A stretch of 64,000 nt of DNA from Phyllobacterium endophyticum (GCF_003010935.1 NZ_PGGN01000003.1:434001-498000); one strand, 5' to 3'; shown: positions 18,386-27,718, numbered from the stretch's first letter. Numbers and translations are program-made. The notes: a model not told the origin generated them from the letters alone.

Positions 18386-18793
18386 TCAGGAAGCTTCGAA
18401 CGGATTGAGGACCGGAACATTGAACCTTTCAAAATCCGCGACATTACGTGTAGCAACCGTAAGGCGGTGCAAGGCGGCTGTGGCCGCAATCATCGCGTCT
18501 TCATAGACCGTATCCGACTGGCGATGCATGAACTTCGCCCACTGACGGAACGCAGCGGTATCCATGGGCAGGATATTCCAGACAGTGGAGATCTGGTCTG
18601 CCCACGCCTCTATTTCCGTAGCTTTCACAAGGTCCTGCTCACGCGTCAGCTCTATACCGGCCTGAATTTCGCCGAGGGTGACGGCAGATACGAAAAGCTC
18701 GGCGTCCGGGACGGCTTCGATCCATGCGAGCACGGCACCATGCGGTCTGATCCGCCGCAGTTCCGAAACGATATTGGTATCGAGAAGAAACAT
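18386..18793 (-). CDS. vapC: Type II toxin VapC/FitB, PIN-domain ribonuclease
   Basis: Toxin RNase. PIN acidic residues are visible in MFLLDTNIVSELRR (Asp5), SAVTLGEIQAGIE (Glu), DTVYEDAMIAATA (Asp) and TRNVADFERF (Asp). 135 aa. It lies three bases downstream of the Phd antitoxin gene on the same strand. The pair looks intact, unlike the vapC remnant at 10.2 kb. Confidence 0.9.
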   Translation of the reverse strand: MFLLDTNIVSELRRIRPHGAVLAWIEAVPDAELFVSAVTLGEIQAGIELTREQDLVKATEIEAWADQISTVWNILPMDTAAFRQWAKFMHRQSDTVYEDAMIAATAALHRLTVATRNVADFERFNVPVLNPFEAS

Positions 18794-18796
18794 GTT

Positions 18797-19054
18797 TTAT
18801 TCCAAGCTGGCAGCCATGCGCCGCCGCCCGCCCGCGCGTGGCGGGATCAAACTGTCGGTTCGCCCTTCTGGCGACAGGAGCAATTCCTTCAGGGAAGGGC
18901 GCGCGCGCATGCTTAATTGCCGCCATTGCCCGATAGGAACGAGAACCGCCGTTTCTGCGCCACGTTTGGTGACGATCTGCGGCCCTTCCGCCACGCAAGT
19001 TTCAAGCAATTCGCTGAAATGCGCTTTCGCATCCTGTACAGGCCAGGTTTTCAT
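18797..19054 (-). CDS. Type II antitoxin, Phd/YefM family
   Basis: Antitoxin that binds and neutralises the adjacent VapC and represses the operon. N-terminal MKTWPVQDAKAHFSELLETC is the Phd/YefM DNA-binding fold, followed by GPQIVTKRGAETAVLVPI and a basic C-terminal toxin-binding tail. 85 aa from the ATG at 19054, preceded by GGAGGC. An ATG further upstream at 19096 would add TSYLTSYL encoded by tandem repeats; I reject it because that DNA looks like the operator. Confidence 0.88.
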   Translation of the reverse strand: MKTWPVQDAKAHFSELLETCVAEGPQIVTKRGAETAVLVPIGQWRQLSMRARPSLKELLLSPEGRTDSLIPPRAGGRRRMAASLE

Positions 19055-19069
19055 GACGCCTCCAAAACC

Positions 19070-19100
19070 AGTCAGATAACTAGTCAGATAACTAGTCATA
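19070..19100 (-). promoter_or_regulatory. Tandem repeats upstream of the antitoxin gene, likely autoregulatory operator
   Basis: AGTCAGATAACT occurs twice head to tail (19070-19081, 19082-19093), followed by a partial third AGTCATA. The repeats form internal near-palindromes (TAGTTATCTGACTA). Their position 16 bp before the Phd start fits cooperative autorepression by Phd-VapC complexes. Confidence 0.5.
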
Positions 19101-19121
19101 CATCGTTTTTGTCGCTGGCGC

Positions 19122-19241
19122 AACCATCTCTATGGCAACAGCGGCATCAATCTCATCAATGGTGGCCTCGATAATGACTATATCGAAGGCAAGGGCGGAG
19201 CCGATCAGCTCAGTGGCGGCGATGGTAATTCGAAACGCTGA
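19122..19241 (+). pseudogene. Remnant of RTX/haemolysin-type calcium-binding repeat protein
   Basis: One frame reads NHLYGNSGINLINGGLDNDY then IEGKGGADQLSGGDGNSKR and a stop. This is the GGxGxDxLxGG nonapeptide pattern of RTX proteins, about three repeats long, with no start codon and no N-terminal domain. It is a C-terminal scrap of a larger secreted calcium-binding protein. Confidence 0.68.
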
Positions 19242-19857
19242 TTCACATTTGGAAAATATTAGTGGGGGAGGGAGTCCCACCCCGCCCCTTAGGCGCAACG
19301 CAGGCAATGCCCATCCGTGTTCCTCCGGCACGGGCATTGCAGCTATTCCGCGTTCCAGTCGCTCAGCCCATTGCCGACATCCGCGTTGCTGTTATCTCGG
19401 CCCGGCCCCTTAAGATGGATCAGTAGGCCATTGCCGTCTAATGAAGTTTGAGCCGGCAAGTACCAACCGGGAATCGGGAGAACCCGCCGGTACTGCGCTT
19501 CGTCCCCCTTCCGATCACAAGTTTTCGGCTTGGCTCGACATGGTGCATTTATCAGGGAGTTCCGGTTCGGAACCATTGCTCAAAAATCGGTTGGCTGGTT
19601 TTTTCCGGATCGGAACCGGTTTTGGTGCGGCTAGAAGCGGAATTGGAGCGCGTTGGGAACGAGCTTGAAGGCTTGCCGCAGCAAAAAAGTGGGATTGGAT
19701 TCAAAACGCCCGGAATTGGCACGAAAATTTCCACTTGGGCGGGAATTTTGCGTGCATCAGGTAGCATTCCCGTCTCTTGACTTTCACCCTCGCAAGATGA
19801 CAATCCTGCTCGGCCGAATTTCGCCGCGCCAGTCGATCATTTCAACGAGTTCCTGCC
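19242..19857. other. Non-coding, degraded-looking region before the galactose genes
   Basis: About 616 bp. Short open frames exist on both strands but have no family resemblance, no ribosome site and odd composition. It contains two small palindromes, GGTTCGGAACC (19564-19574) and TTCCG-GAT-CGGAA (19603-19615), and repeated GGAATTGG/GGGATTGG words near 19640-19730. The promoter for the sugar dehydrogenase gene must lie in the last 100 bp, but I cannot place its boxes. Confidence 0.4.
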
Positions 19858-20625
19858 ATGATGCCCTCCGCCATTTTTCCCGATCTGAAAGATCGCTCCG
19901 TTCTGATAACCGGGGGCGGCTCCGGGATCGGCGCGGCGCTCACCGAAGGCTTCATCGCCCAGGGTTCACGCGTCGCCTTCATCGATATTGCCGATGAGGT
20001 CTCGCAGACTCTCGTGGAAACGCTCGGTACGCGCTATGGAAACCGGCCGCATTATCTCAAGGCCGATCTGTCCGATGTCGAAGCCCTGCGCAATGCGATT
20101 GCGCAAGCCATTGATTTCAATGGGCCGATCACCGTTCTTGTCAACAATGCGGCCTGGGATGACCGGCATGACATCGATGATGTGACGGTCGAATATTGGG
20201 ACAGGAACCAGTCGATCAACCTGCGTCCGCAGTTCTTCGCGGCCCAGGCCGTCGTGCCCGGCATGCGCCAGTCGGGCGGCGGTTCGATCATCAATTTCAC
20301 CTCGACCTCCTTCATGATCAACCAGGGAAACATGCCGTCCTATACGGCGGCGAAAGCCGGAATCATCGGTCTTACCAAGGGTTTAGCCGGACGGCTCGGA
20401 CCTGAAAGGATCCGCGTCAATGCCATCGCGCCAGGTTGGGTGATGACCGAACGCCAGCGTACGCATTGGGTGACGGAAGACGGGCTTCGCGCTCACCTCG
20501 GCAAACAGGTCTTGCGTGAGGAACTCATGCCCGGCGACATGGTTGGACCCTGTCTGTTTCTCGCCTCCGACGCCTCGCGCATGCTCAGCGCCCAGACGCT
20601 GATCGTCGATGGCGGCTACCTGTGA
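19858..20625 (+). CDS. SDR-family sugar dehydrogenase, probable D-galactose 1-dehydrogenase
   Basis: Classical short-chain dehydrogenase: TGGGSGIG cofactor motif near residue 19, NNAAW, the catalytic serine in NFTSTSF, and YTAAK active-site Tyr/Lys near 162-166. 255 aa. ATG 19858 (a second ATG at 19861). The next genes encode KDGal kinase, KDPGal aldolase and a lactonase, so oxidation of galactose (or L-arabinose/fucose) to the lactone is the likely step. Its stop overlaps the GTG start of dgoK. Confidence 0.83.
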   Translation: MMPSAIFPDLKDRSVLITGGGSGIGAALTEGFIAQGSRVAFIDIADEVSQTLVETLGTRYGNRPHYLKADLSDVEALRNAIAQAIDFNGPITVLVNNAAWDDRHDIDDVTVEYWDRNQSINLRPQFFAAQAVVPGMRQSGGGSIINFTSTSFMINQGNMPSYTAAKAGIIGLTKGLAGRLGPERIRVNAIAPGWVMTERQRTHWVTEDGLRAHLGKQVLREELMPGDMVGPCLFLASDASRMLSAQTLIVDGGYL

Positions 20626-21539
20626 GCGACATTGCCCACTACGCGCTAAGTGATTGGGGAACCAGCCGTTTTCGCCTTTGGCTGGTCGACGCTGCCGGCA
20701 ACGTCATCGCGGAAAAACGCTCCGACGACGGCCTCGATGCGTCGAGAAACCGCGGCTTTGCCGATACGCTGGAAGGCCATCTGTCGGCGCTCGGCGCGCC
20801 TGCCGATCTGCCGGTCATCGTCTGTGGCATGGCCGGCTCGCGCCAGGGCTGGGTCGAGGCGCGCTACGTGCCCGTTCCGGCCGATCTGAGGGCGATCCTC
20901 TCAGGCGCGGCCAGGATCGAAAACATCGCGCGTGATGTGCGCATCATTCCGGGGCTGTCGCAATCGGGACATTCTCCAAACGTGATGCGCGGGGAGGAAA
21001 CGCAGCTGCTCGGCGCGATCCTCGCTCGCAATTTATCCAATAGAATCATCGCGATGCCGGGGACGCACTCCAAATGGGTCAGCTTGCAGGAGGGGAGGGC
21101 GACGGGCTTTTCGACCTACCTGACCGGCGAACTCTATGCGCTTCTCTCGTCGCAATCTATCTTGCGCCATTCCATCGGTGACGCCGCAAGTTCCGCTTCA
21201 CCCGATCACCCGCAATTTGCCGCTTCGATCGAGCTCATGTTGTCGGGCGAGCGTATGCTGGGCGAGCTCTTCGGCATTCGCGCCGCGATGCTGCTCGACG
21301 ATTTGTCGCCGGAGGGCGCCGCATCGCGTTTGTCCGGCCTGCTGATCGGCGCGGAAATCGCAGGCGCCAAGGCAAAATCTTCAGACGGGATAACGCTTGT
21401 CGCATCCGGTGCGATGGCAGCGCTTTACGGTGCGGCCCTTCGTATCGCCCATCTGGATTTTGACCTCGTTGATGCCGACGAGGCCGTTCGCAAGGGACTT
21501 TTCGTAGCCGCATCAAGCATTTGGCCATCCAAGGGGTAA
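20622..21539 (+). CDS. dgoK: 2-dehydro-3-deoxygalactonokinase
   Basis: Phosphorylates 2-keto-3-deoxy-D-galactonate in the De Ley-Doudoroff pathway. DgoK signatures: DWGTSRFRLWLVDAAGNV near residue 11, VICGMAGSRQGW, MPGTHSKWV near residue 147, and GLLIGAEI. 305 aa. The start is GTG at 20622, overlapping the SDR stop (GTGA). Four bases separate it from dgoA. Confidence 0.92.
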   Translation: MSDIAHYALSDWGTSRFRLWLVDAAGNVIAEKRSDDGLDASRNRGFADTLEGHLSALGAPADLPVIVCGMAGSRQGWVEARYVPVPADLRAILSGAARIENIARDVRIIPGLSQSGHSPNVMRGEETQLLGAILARNLSNRIIAMPGTHSKWVSLQEGRATGFSTYLTGELYALLSSQSILRHSIGDAASSASPDHPQFAASIELMLSGERMLGELFGIRAAMLLDDLSPEGAASRLSGLLIGAEIAGAKAKSSDGITLVASGAMAALYGAALRIAHLDFDLVDADEAVRKGLFVAASSIWPSKG

Positions 21540-21543
21540 ACAC

Positions 21544-22182
21544 ATGTCTCGAATTTCCGCTCCATGGCCGAAGCTGAAGCGCGACCTCATCGCCATATTG
21601 CGCGGTGTCGGGCCGGACGAGGTATTGGCCATCGGCGAGGAACTGGTGGCGGCGGGCATCGAGGTAATCGAAGTCCCGCTGAACTCCCCTGACCCGTTCC
21701 ATTCCATTGAAACTCTTGCGAAAAATCTGCCTTCTCACGTGTTGGTCGGCGCCGGTACAGTGCTCGACCCCGCCGACGTTGAGAGGCTCGCCGCCGCCGG
21801 CGGGCGGCTGATGATCAGCCCGAATGTGGATGCATCGGTCCTCGCTGCCGCGGCATCAGCGGGAATGGTTACGATGCCCGGCGTCTTCACGCCGACTGAA
21901 GCCCTTGCCGCGTTGAAAGCCGGCGCCTCGGGCCTCAAGTTTTTTCCGGCCAGCGTGCTTGGTCCTGATGGCATCAAGGCGATCAGTGCCATTCTGCCGA
22001 AGGGCACAATCATTGGCGCCGTTGGCGGCGTGGACGAAACCACGTTCGCGGACTACAAGGCAGTCGGCATTCGTACATTCGGGCTCGGCTCCAGCCTGTA
22101 TAAGGTCGGCGCCCCGTCTGATTTTGTCCGCGACCGTGCAAAAGCGACGGTCAGAGCCTACGACAATATTTTTTCCAAGTGA
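21544..22182 (+). CDS. dgoA: 2-dehydro-3-deoxy-6-phosphogalactonate aldolase
   Basis: Class I aldolase cleaving KDPGal to pyruvate and glyceraldehyde 3-phosphate. TIM-barrel Eda/DgoA family: LIAILRGVGPDEV, the catalytic Glu region IEVIEVPLNSP, VGAGTVL, and the Schiff-base lysine in GASGLKFFPAS near residue 126. 212 aa. Overlaps the lactonase start by four bases. Confidence 0.92.
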   Translation: MSRISAPWPKLKRDLIAILRGVGPDEVLAIGEELVAAGIEVIEVPLNSPDPFHSIETLAKNLPSHVLVGAGTVLDPADVERLAAAGGRLMISPNVDASVLAAAASAGMVTMPGVFTPTEALAALKAGASGLKFFPASVLGPDGIKAISAILPKGTIIGAVGGVDETTFADYKAVGIRTFGLGSSLYKVGAPSDFVRDRAKATVRAYDNIFSK

Positions 22183-23063
22183 GCATAGTGAACCAGCCAG
22201 AAATCAGCGTATTTCATGACGAGCCGATCCAACTTGGCGAGGGCCCGGGCTACGATCCTCTGACACAAACGGTCTGGTGGTTCGATATCGTGACCGGACG
22301 CCTGTTTGAGAAGCCACTGTCAGGCGGCGAGGCGAAGATCCACGCTCTCGGGCAAATGGCGAGCGCCCTTGCCATTATTGATGCCGAACGGCAACTGGTC
22401 GCCACCGAAACCGGCCTGTTCATCCGCCATCAGCGGACCGGCCACACGACCATGCGTCAGCCTGTCGAAGCTGATAATCCCGCCACCCGCTCCAATGACG
22501 CGCGTGTGCATCCCTCCGGTGCCTTCTGGATCGGAACAATGGGCAAGAAAGGCGAGGTGGGCGCCGGCTCCATCTATTGGTACAGGGAGGGGACCTTACG
22601 CAAGCTTTTCGACGGGATATCGATACCAAACTCGATCTGTTTTGCGCCGGACGGTCGCACCGCCTATTACGCCGACACGAAAACAAACACCATTTGGCGT
22701 GTCGACACAGCTCCGGACACTGGCCTTCCTGCTGGGGAACCCGCCTTATTCTACCAGCATCGCGAGAAAGGTGGCGTTGATGGGTCGGTGGTCGACGCCC
22801 AAGGATATTTGTGGAATGCCTGCTGGGGAGGTTCCTGCATCAATGTCTTCTCGCCCCAAGGCTCGCGCGTGCGATCGATCGAGATGCCAATCCTTCAGCC
22901 CTCCTGTCCTGCCTTTGTCAGCGAAGGTAGTGCAAATATCATCGTCACGACGGCCTATCACGAGATGACGGAGCTTGTGCATCGATCCGATCCGGACGCG
23001 GGAAAGACCTATCTGGTGGAAATCGAGGGCAGGGGACGCTTCGACCCGCCCGTCCGCCTGTAG
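22179..23063 (+). CDS. SMP-30/gluconolactonase family sugar lactonase
   Basis: Six-bladed beta-propeller lactonase that opens the aldonolactone formed by the sugar dehydrogenase. Motifs: LGEGPGYDPLTQTVWWFDI with the first metal-binding Glu, RSNDARVHPSGAFWIGTMG (Asn and Asp region), PNSICFAPDGRTAYYADT and GGVDGSVVDAQGYLW with metal Asp. 294 aa. GTG start at 22179 overlaps dgoA; a second GTG at 22188 is possible. Within this pathway it would act on galactono-1,4-lactone. Confidence 0.85.
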   Translation: MSIVNQPEISVFHDEPIQLGEGPGYDPLTQTVWWFDIVTGRLFEKPLSGGEAKIHALGQMASALAIIDAERQLVATETGLFIRHQRTGHTTMRQPVEADNPATRSNDARVHPSGAFWIGTMGKKGEVGAGSIYWYREGTLRKLFDGISIPNSICFAPDGRTAYYADTKTNTIWRVDTAPDTGLPAGEPALFYQHREKGGVDGSVVDAQGYLWNACWGGSCINVFSPQGSRVRSIEMPILQPSCPAFVSEGSANIIVTTAYHEMTELVHRSDPDAGKTYLVEIEGRGRFDPPVRL

Positions 23064-23194
23064 TATTGCCGGCAAGGAACCATTGCCCCGGCTCGTCGTT
23101 ACTTTCCTGTAAAAACCAGGCCGAAGAGCTACTCTTTTGTGCGGAAGCCGCGAGGCTGCCGGAGGAGAGTTCGTGCGCCGAACAGGAGGACGAA

Positions 23195-23698
23195 ATGGGA
23201 TTTTTTTCCAAGGATATTAAGACAATGGACGATCTCTTCGTCCATACGTTGCGAGACATCTACTACGCAGAAAATCAGATTGTGAAGGCCCTTCCCGAAA
23301 TGATCGACAAGGCATCCGATCAGGAATTGAGGAATGGGTTCGAAAAACACCTGCAGGAAACCGAGGTCCAGATTGAGCGTCTGGAGCAGGTCTTCAAGCT
23401 GCACGGCGTGAACGTGGCTGGCGTTAATTGCCCAGCCATCGATGGCATCCTTGAGGAAGCCGACGAGGTCTCGGGCGAGGTTGACGACGATCAGGTGCTC
23501 GATGCTGCCCTCATCGCCGCCGGGCAAGCGGTCGAACATTACGAGATTACAAGATACGGTACCCTCGTCGCATGGGCAAAGCAGCTCGGACGCAATGACT
23601 GCGCTGCGCTACTGGAACAAAATCTTCAGGAAGAGTTGAAGACAGACAAGGCCCTCACGGCTTTGGCCGAGAGCCACGTCAACGCCGCCGCTGCCTAA
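23195..23698 (+). CDS. YciE/YciF-type ferritin-like stress protein (DUF892)
   Basis: Four-helix ferritin-like protein of the YciF/DUF892 family, induced by stress in other bacteria, biochemical role unknown. Typical start MGFFSKDIKTMDDLFVHTLRDIYYAE; later KHLQETEVQIERLEQVF and AVEHYEITRYGTLVAWAKQLG with the expected Glu/His pairs. 167 aa from the ATG at 23195, preceded by AGGAGGACG; the longer upstream frame is discarded. Single gene followed by a terminator. Confidence 0.88.
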   Translation: MGFFSKDIKTMDDLFVHTLRDIYYAENQIVKALPEMIDKASDQELRNGFEKHLQETEVQIERLEQVFKLHGVNVAGVNCPAIDGILEEADEVSGEVDDDQVLDAALIAAGQAVEHYEITRYGTLVAWAKQLGRNDCAALLEQNLQEELKTDKALTALAESHVNAAAA

Positions 23699-23714
23699 GT
23701 GGTGCGTCATTCAA

Positions 23715-23748
23715 AAGCCCGCATCCTCGTGGTGCGGGCTTCCTTTTT
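23715..23748 (+). terminator. Rho-independent terminator after the YciF-like gene
   Basis: AAGCCCGCA, loop TCCTCGTGG, TGCGGGCTT, then CCTTTTT. A 9-bp GC-rich stem with a T run 17 bases after the stop codon: a textbook intrinsic terminator. Confidence 0.85.
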
Positions 23749-23809
23749 ATGGCGGTCCATTGCCTCGCAGTAACCACGCAGGCCTCATATCCCTTGGTCA
23801 GAATTGCGC

Positions 23810-23838
23810 TTGACAAGTTGCACAGGCTGTCATTCTAT
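23810..23838 (+). promoter_or_regulatory. Predicted sigma-70 promoter for the amino-acid transporter operon
   Basis: TTGACA at 23810-23815, a 17-bp spacer, then TTCTAT at 23833-23838. Downstream, CCATTATTA (23846-23854) and TAATAACGG (23869-23877) form an inverted repeat with one mismatch that could bind a repressor overlapping the transcription start. Confidence 0.5.
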
Positions 23839-23915
23839 TGGAAATCCATTATTAAGTAGTGTATTCCATAATAACGGATAACAATAACATTCGCTAGACG
23901 AATAGGGGAACGAAG

Positions 23916-24761
23916 ATGATCAATCGACTGCGTGTTGCGGCCGCTGTAGCCGCATTCGCGATGTTGCCGTCCATTACGGCATTCGCACAGGAAACCAAAA
24001 GCAAACTCGATGAGGTTCTGGCTCGAGGCCATCTTGTTCTCGGCACGGGCAGTACCAATGCGCCATGGCACTTCAAGAGTGCAGACGACAAGCTTCAGGG
24101 CTTCGATGTCGATATGGGCCGCATTATTGCCAAGGCGCTGTTCAATGACCCGGAAAAGATCGAATTCGTCAATCAATCTTCCGATGCACGCATTCCGAAC
24201 ATCACGACGGACAAGGTCGACCTCACCTGCCAGTTCATGACAGTGACCGGCGAACGGGCACAGCAGATTGCGTTCACCATTCCCTACTATAGGGAAGGCG
24301 TAGGACTCATGCTCAAGGCAGACAGCAAATACGCGGACTATGCTGCGCTGAAGGGTGCCGGGTCGTCGGTCACTATTTCTGTATTGCAGAACGTTTATGC
24401 CGAAAGCATGGTTCATGCAGCGCTGCCGGATGCCAAGGTCGATCAATACGAATCCGTAGACCTCATCTATCAGGCTCTCGAATCCGGTCGCGCTGATGCG
24501 GCGGCGACCGATCAGTCGTCGCTCGCCTGGTACATGACTCAGAACCAGGGCCGCTACAAGGATGCCGGCTACGGCTGGAACCCGCAAACCTATGCCTGCG
24601 GCGTCAAGCGTGGCGATCAGGATTGGCTGAACTTCGTCAACACGACACTGCACGAGGCAATGACCGGAGTCGAATTCGACTTCTATGCAAAATCGTTCAA
24701 GACCTGGTTCGGCAAGGACCTGACACCTCCGCAAATCGGCTTTCCTGTCGAATACAAGTGA
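23916..24761 (+). CDS. Polar amino-acid ABC transporter periplasmic binding protein
   Basis: SBP family 3 protein. Signal peptide about residues 1-25 (AAFAMLPSITAFAQE). Then LDEVLARGHLVLGTGSTNAPWHF, LQGFDVDMGRIIAKALF, and IPYYREGVGLMLK, all typical of binding proteins for polar or acidic amino acids. 281 aa. Leads an SBP-permease-permease-ATPase operon. Ligand not assignable; the LTCQFMTVTGERAQQ segment is the usual TMTITxER ligand loop with changes. Confidence 0.9.
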   Translation: MINRLRVAAAVAAFAMLPSITAFAQETKSKLDEVLARGHLVLGTGSTNAPWHFKSADDKLQGFDVDMGRIIAKALFNDPEKIEFVNQSSDARIPNITTDKVDLTCQFMTVTGERAQQIAFTIPYYREGVGLMLKADSKYADYAALKGAGSSVTISVLQNVYAESMVHAALPDAKVDQYESVDLIYQALESGRADAAATDQSSLAWYMTQNQGRYKDAGYGWNPQTYACGVKRGDQDWLNFVNTTLHEAMTGVEFDFYAKSFKTWFGKDLTPPQIGFPVEYK

Positions 24762-24772
24762 CGATCGCGCGC

Positions 24773-24800
24773 TGCGGCTTCAGGATGTCTTGAAGCCGCA
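24773..24800 (+). terminator. Intercistronic hairpin between binding protein and first permease
   Basis: TGCGGCTTCA, loop GGATGTCT, TGAAGCCGCA, with a perfect 10-bp stem and CCCTTTCTT after it. As at frcB/frcC, it follows the binding-protein gene and probably lowers expression of the permease genes. Confidence 0.65.
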
Positions 24801-24830
24801 CCCTTTCTTGCACCGGATCAACGTGCCATC

Positions 24831-25493
24831 ATGGGTTACACACTCAATTTTGCCGCAGTATGGCGGAGCTTCGATCTTTTGCTGGAGGGGTTGGCACTCA
24901 GCCTTGCGCTGGCCTTTGCCGCAATTCTGATAGGCGCAGTGATAGGCTTGTTCACGGCGTTCTGCCTGATCTCGAAACATGGCCTTGCGCGCCGTCCCGC
25001 TGGAATTTACGTGACGATCATCCGCAACACGCCAATCCTGGTGTTGGTTTTGTTCACCTATTTTGCGCTGCCGCAGCTCGGCTTCCGGCTCGGCAAGATC
25101 GAAAGCTTCGTCTTCACGCTCGCACTCTATTCCGGTGCATACCTCGCCGAAGTCTTTCGGGCCGGTCTGCTATCGATTCCAGCCGGCTTACGTGAAGCGG
25201 GCCTCGCCATCGGACTGACTGAGATGCAGATCCGCACCTCGATCATAGCGCCGCTCATGTTCCGCAATGTTCTGCCGTCGCTGAGCAGTACGATAATTTC
25301 ACTGTTCAAGGATACTTCGCTTGCCGCGGCAATCGCCGTCCCCGAACTGACCTTCGAGGCGCGCAAGATCAATGTCGAAACTTTTCGCGTCATTGAAACC
25401 TGGATCGTCGCCAGCTGCCTCTACGTCGTAACCTGTTCGATCCTCGCCGCCCTGATGCGTGCTGTCGAACGCCGCCTGTCATTGCCGAGGTGA
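24831..25493 (+). CDS. Amino-acid ABC transporter permease (HisM/GlnP type), first
   Basis: Inner-membrane permease with five predicted segments. The HAAT-family features are visible: TIIRNTPILVLVLFTYFALPQLG near residue 63 and the EAA loop AGLREAGLAIGLTEMQIRTSII near residue 119, plus the AIAVPELTFEARKI segment. 220 aa. ATG at 24831. Four bases before the second permease, so they are co-translated. Confidence 0.9.
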   Translation: MGYTLNFAAVWRSFDLLLEGLALSLALAFAAILIGAVIGLFTAFCLISKHGLARRPAGIYVTIIRNTPILVLVLFTYFALPQLGFRLGKIESFVFTLALYSGAYLAEVFRAGLLSIPAGLREAGLAIGLTEMQIRTSIIAPLMFRNVLPSLSSTIISLFKDTSLAAAIAVPELTFEARKINVETFRVIETWIVASCLYVVTCSILAALMRAVERRLSLPR

Positions 25494-25497
25494 TGTG

Positions 25498-26160
25498 ATG
25501 GATATTGCTCATTTCCTCGAAATCCTGTGGCTCGCGCGCATACCGATCCTCAAAGGTTTGGGTATGACCATCTCGATTTCGCTGCTGGCAATTTGCGTCG
25601 GTACCGTGCTCGGCGTCTTCGTTGGATTGGCCTTGACCTATGGCGCGCGGCCGCTGCGCTGGATCGTTCGCATCTATACGGATTTCATACGCGGTACGCC
25701 TGTACTCGTGCTTGTCCTCGCCAGCTATTATGTACTTGGCACGATCGGGCTCGATCTCAATCCATTTCAGGCCGGCATATTGGCGCTCGCTGTATTTTGC
25801 AGTTCTCATGTCGGCGAAATCGTGCGTGGCGCCCTGCAATCGATCCCTCGCGGCCAGACAGAAGCCGCGAAGGCGATCGGCCTTACATTCCCGCAAACCT
25901 TTGCCTACGTGCTGGGTCCCCAGGCATTGCGCCAGGTGTTACCTGCCTGGGTCAACACCGCCGCCGAAATGGTCAAGGCATCGACCCTGCTCTCGATTAT
26001 CGGAGTAGCGGAGTTGCTGTTGCGTACCCAGGAAATCATTTCCCGCTCGTTCCTCAGCCTCGAATTCTATTTCTTCGCCGGCTTTCTCTATTTTATCATC
26101 AACTACGCCATCGAGCGTTTTGGCCGCTACGTCGAACGCAAGACCGCGGTTCCATCCTGA
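25498..26160 (+). CDS. Amino-acid ABC transporter permease (HisM/GlnP type), second
   Basis: Paralogue of the preceding permease. Features: [21 protein letters not shown], the EAA loop [21 protein letters not shown], and [15 protein letters not shown]. 220 aa from the ATG at 25498 (GTGATGG context); an upstream extension from 25459 lies inside the first permease gene and is rejected. Together the two form a heterodimeric channel. Confidence 0.9.
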   Translation: MDIAHFLEILWLARIPILKGLGMTISISLLAICVGTVLGVFVGLALTYGARPLRWIVRIYTDFIRGTPVLVLVLASYYVLGTIGLDLNPFQAGILALAVFCSSHVGEIVRGALQSIPRGQTEAAKAIGLTFPQTFAYVLGPQALRQVLPAWVNTAAEMVKASTLLSIIGVAELLLRTQEIISRSFLSLEFYFFAGFLYFIINYAIERFGRYVERKTAVPS

Positions 26161-26171
26161 GGCGACATACG

Positions 26172-26938
<767 letters not shown>

Positions 26939-26942
<4 letters not shown>

Positions 26943-27324
26943 GTGCGCCTGCGCCGTTCATCGATCGAAAGTGCACCCGGGCCGAGCGCAGCCAGCGCCA
27001 GAAATCCACAATGGCAATGTTCTTGTTGAAGTTTATGAGCTGTTCCACGTTTGCGAAGTCCGTATGGAAGAGCAACGCAGTGAGCAGACAAAAGCCCGCG
27101 AGCGCGAGCGCGGCGTAACGGGCCATGAACCCCAATGTGACAAGGATCCCACCACCCAGTTCAGTCATGATGACGAGAGGCAGGAGGGAGGCAGGGACGC
27201 CGTTGGCGTCCATATATGCTGCAGTTCCTTCGTAGCGGAAAAGTTTTTCCCACCCCTCCACGACGAAAATATATGCGAGAAACAGCCTCGCCAGCAATGC
27301 AAGTGGTGCCTGAAACTTTTCCAT
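26939..27324 (-). pseudogene. DoxX-family membrane protein, frameshifted near its C-terminus
   Basis: Four-helix membrane protein of the DoxX/DoxD family, linked in other bacteria to redox stress. It starts MEKFQAPLALLARLFLAYIF (ATG 27324) and is intact through QLINFNKNIAIV. It then leaves the family pattern and runs to a stop at 26935 as DFWRWLRSARVHF. In the next frame the missing ending is clear: GFLALAALGPGALSIDERRR and a TAG at 26939-26941. A single G lost from a GGG run near 27008 explains this. As drawn the gene would give 129 aa with a wrong tail. Real mutation and sequencing error cannot be told apart here. Confidence 0.72.
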
Positions 27325-27376
27325 CAGAGCTCCGCCGGAGAATGGACCAAACAAACAGACACCTGCAATCGCGCAA

Positions 27377-27718
27377 TCAAAACTGGATCAGCAATCGGAC
27401 AGTGTCGATGGCTATGGCAATAAACACGCCTGACCCTGTGATGATCACGCCATTGAGGAACAGCCGGCTCGCCTTGTCATAGACGACTTTCTTCAACGAC
27501 GACGTTTGCAGGAGGAGAGATAAAGAACGCAGTTGGAAGACGATGCCTATCGCAATGACAACCAGTGTAGGCAGGTCAGCAAGCCTCCACGGTATGGGAT
27601 TGCTCGCCCACTGCGTCAGAAACCCGAGCGAGAATGACAACACCACGCCAACGACGGTGATCGTGCCGTTGCGAAAGAGCGTCTCTATCATGTGTTCGTC
27701 GTCATCACCGGGATTCAT
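27377..27718 (-). CDS. Small integral membrane protein of unknown function
   Basis: Not recognised as a named family. From the ATG at 27718 it has 113 aa: a short acidic N-terminus (MNPGDDDEH), then predicted membrane segments at TITVVGVVLSFSLGFLTQW, LPTLVVIAIGIVFQLRSLSLLL and LNGVIITGSGVFIAIAIDTV. A longer start at 27760 is possible. It is a solitary gene upstream of doxX on the same strand, with 52 bp between them. Confidence 0.6.
   Translation of the reverse strand: MNPGDDDEHMIETLFRNGTITVVGVVLSFSLGFLTQWASNPIPWRLADLPTLVVIAIGIVFQLRSLSLLLQTSSLKKVVYDKASRLFLNGVIITGSGVFIAIAIDTVRLLIQF

Noticed and set aside
19448-19780. 110-codon + strand open frame in the degraded region
   Set aside because: Two other frames are also open there, it has no ribosome site and no recognisable motif; palindromic words give the appearance of coding.
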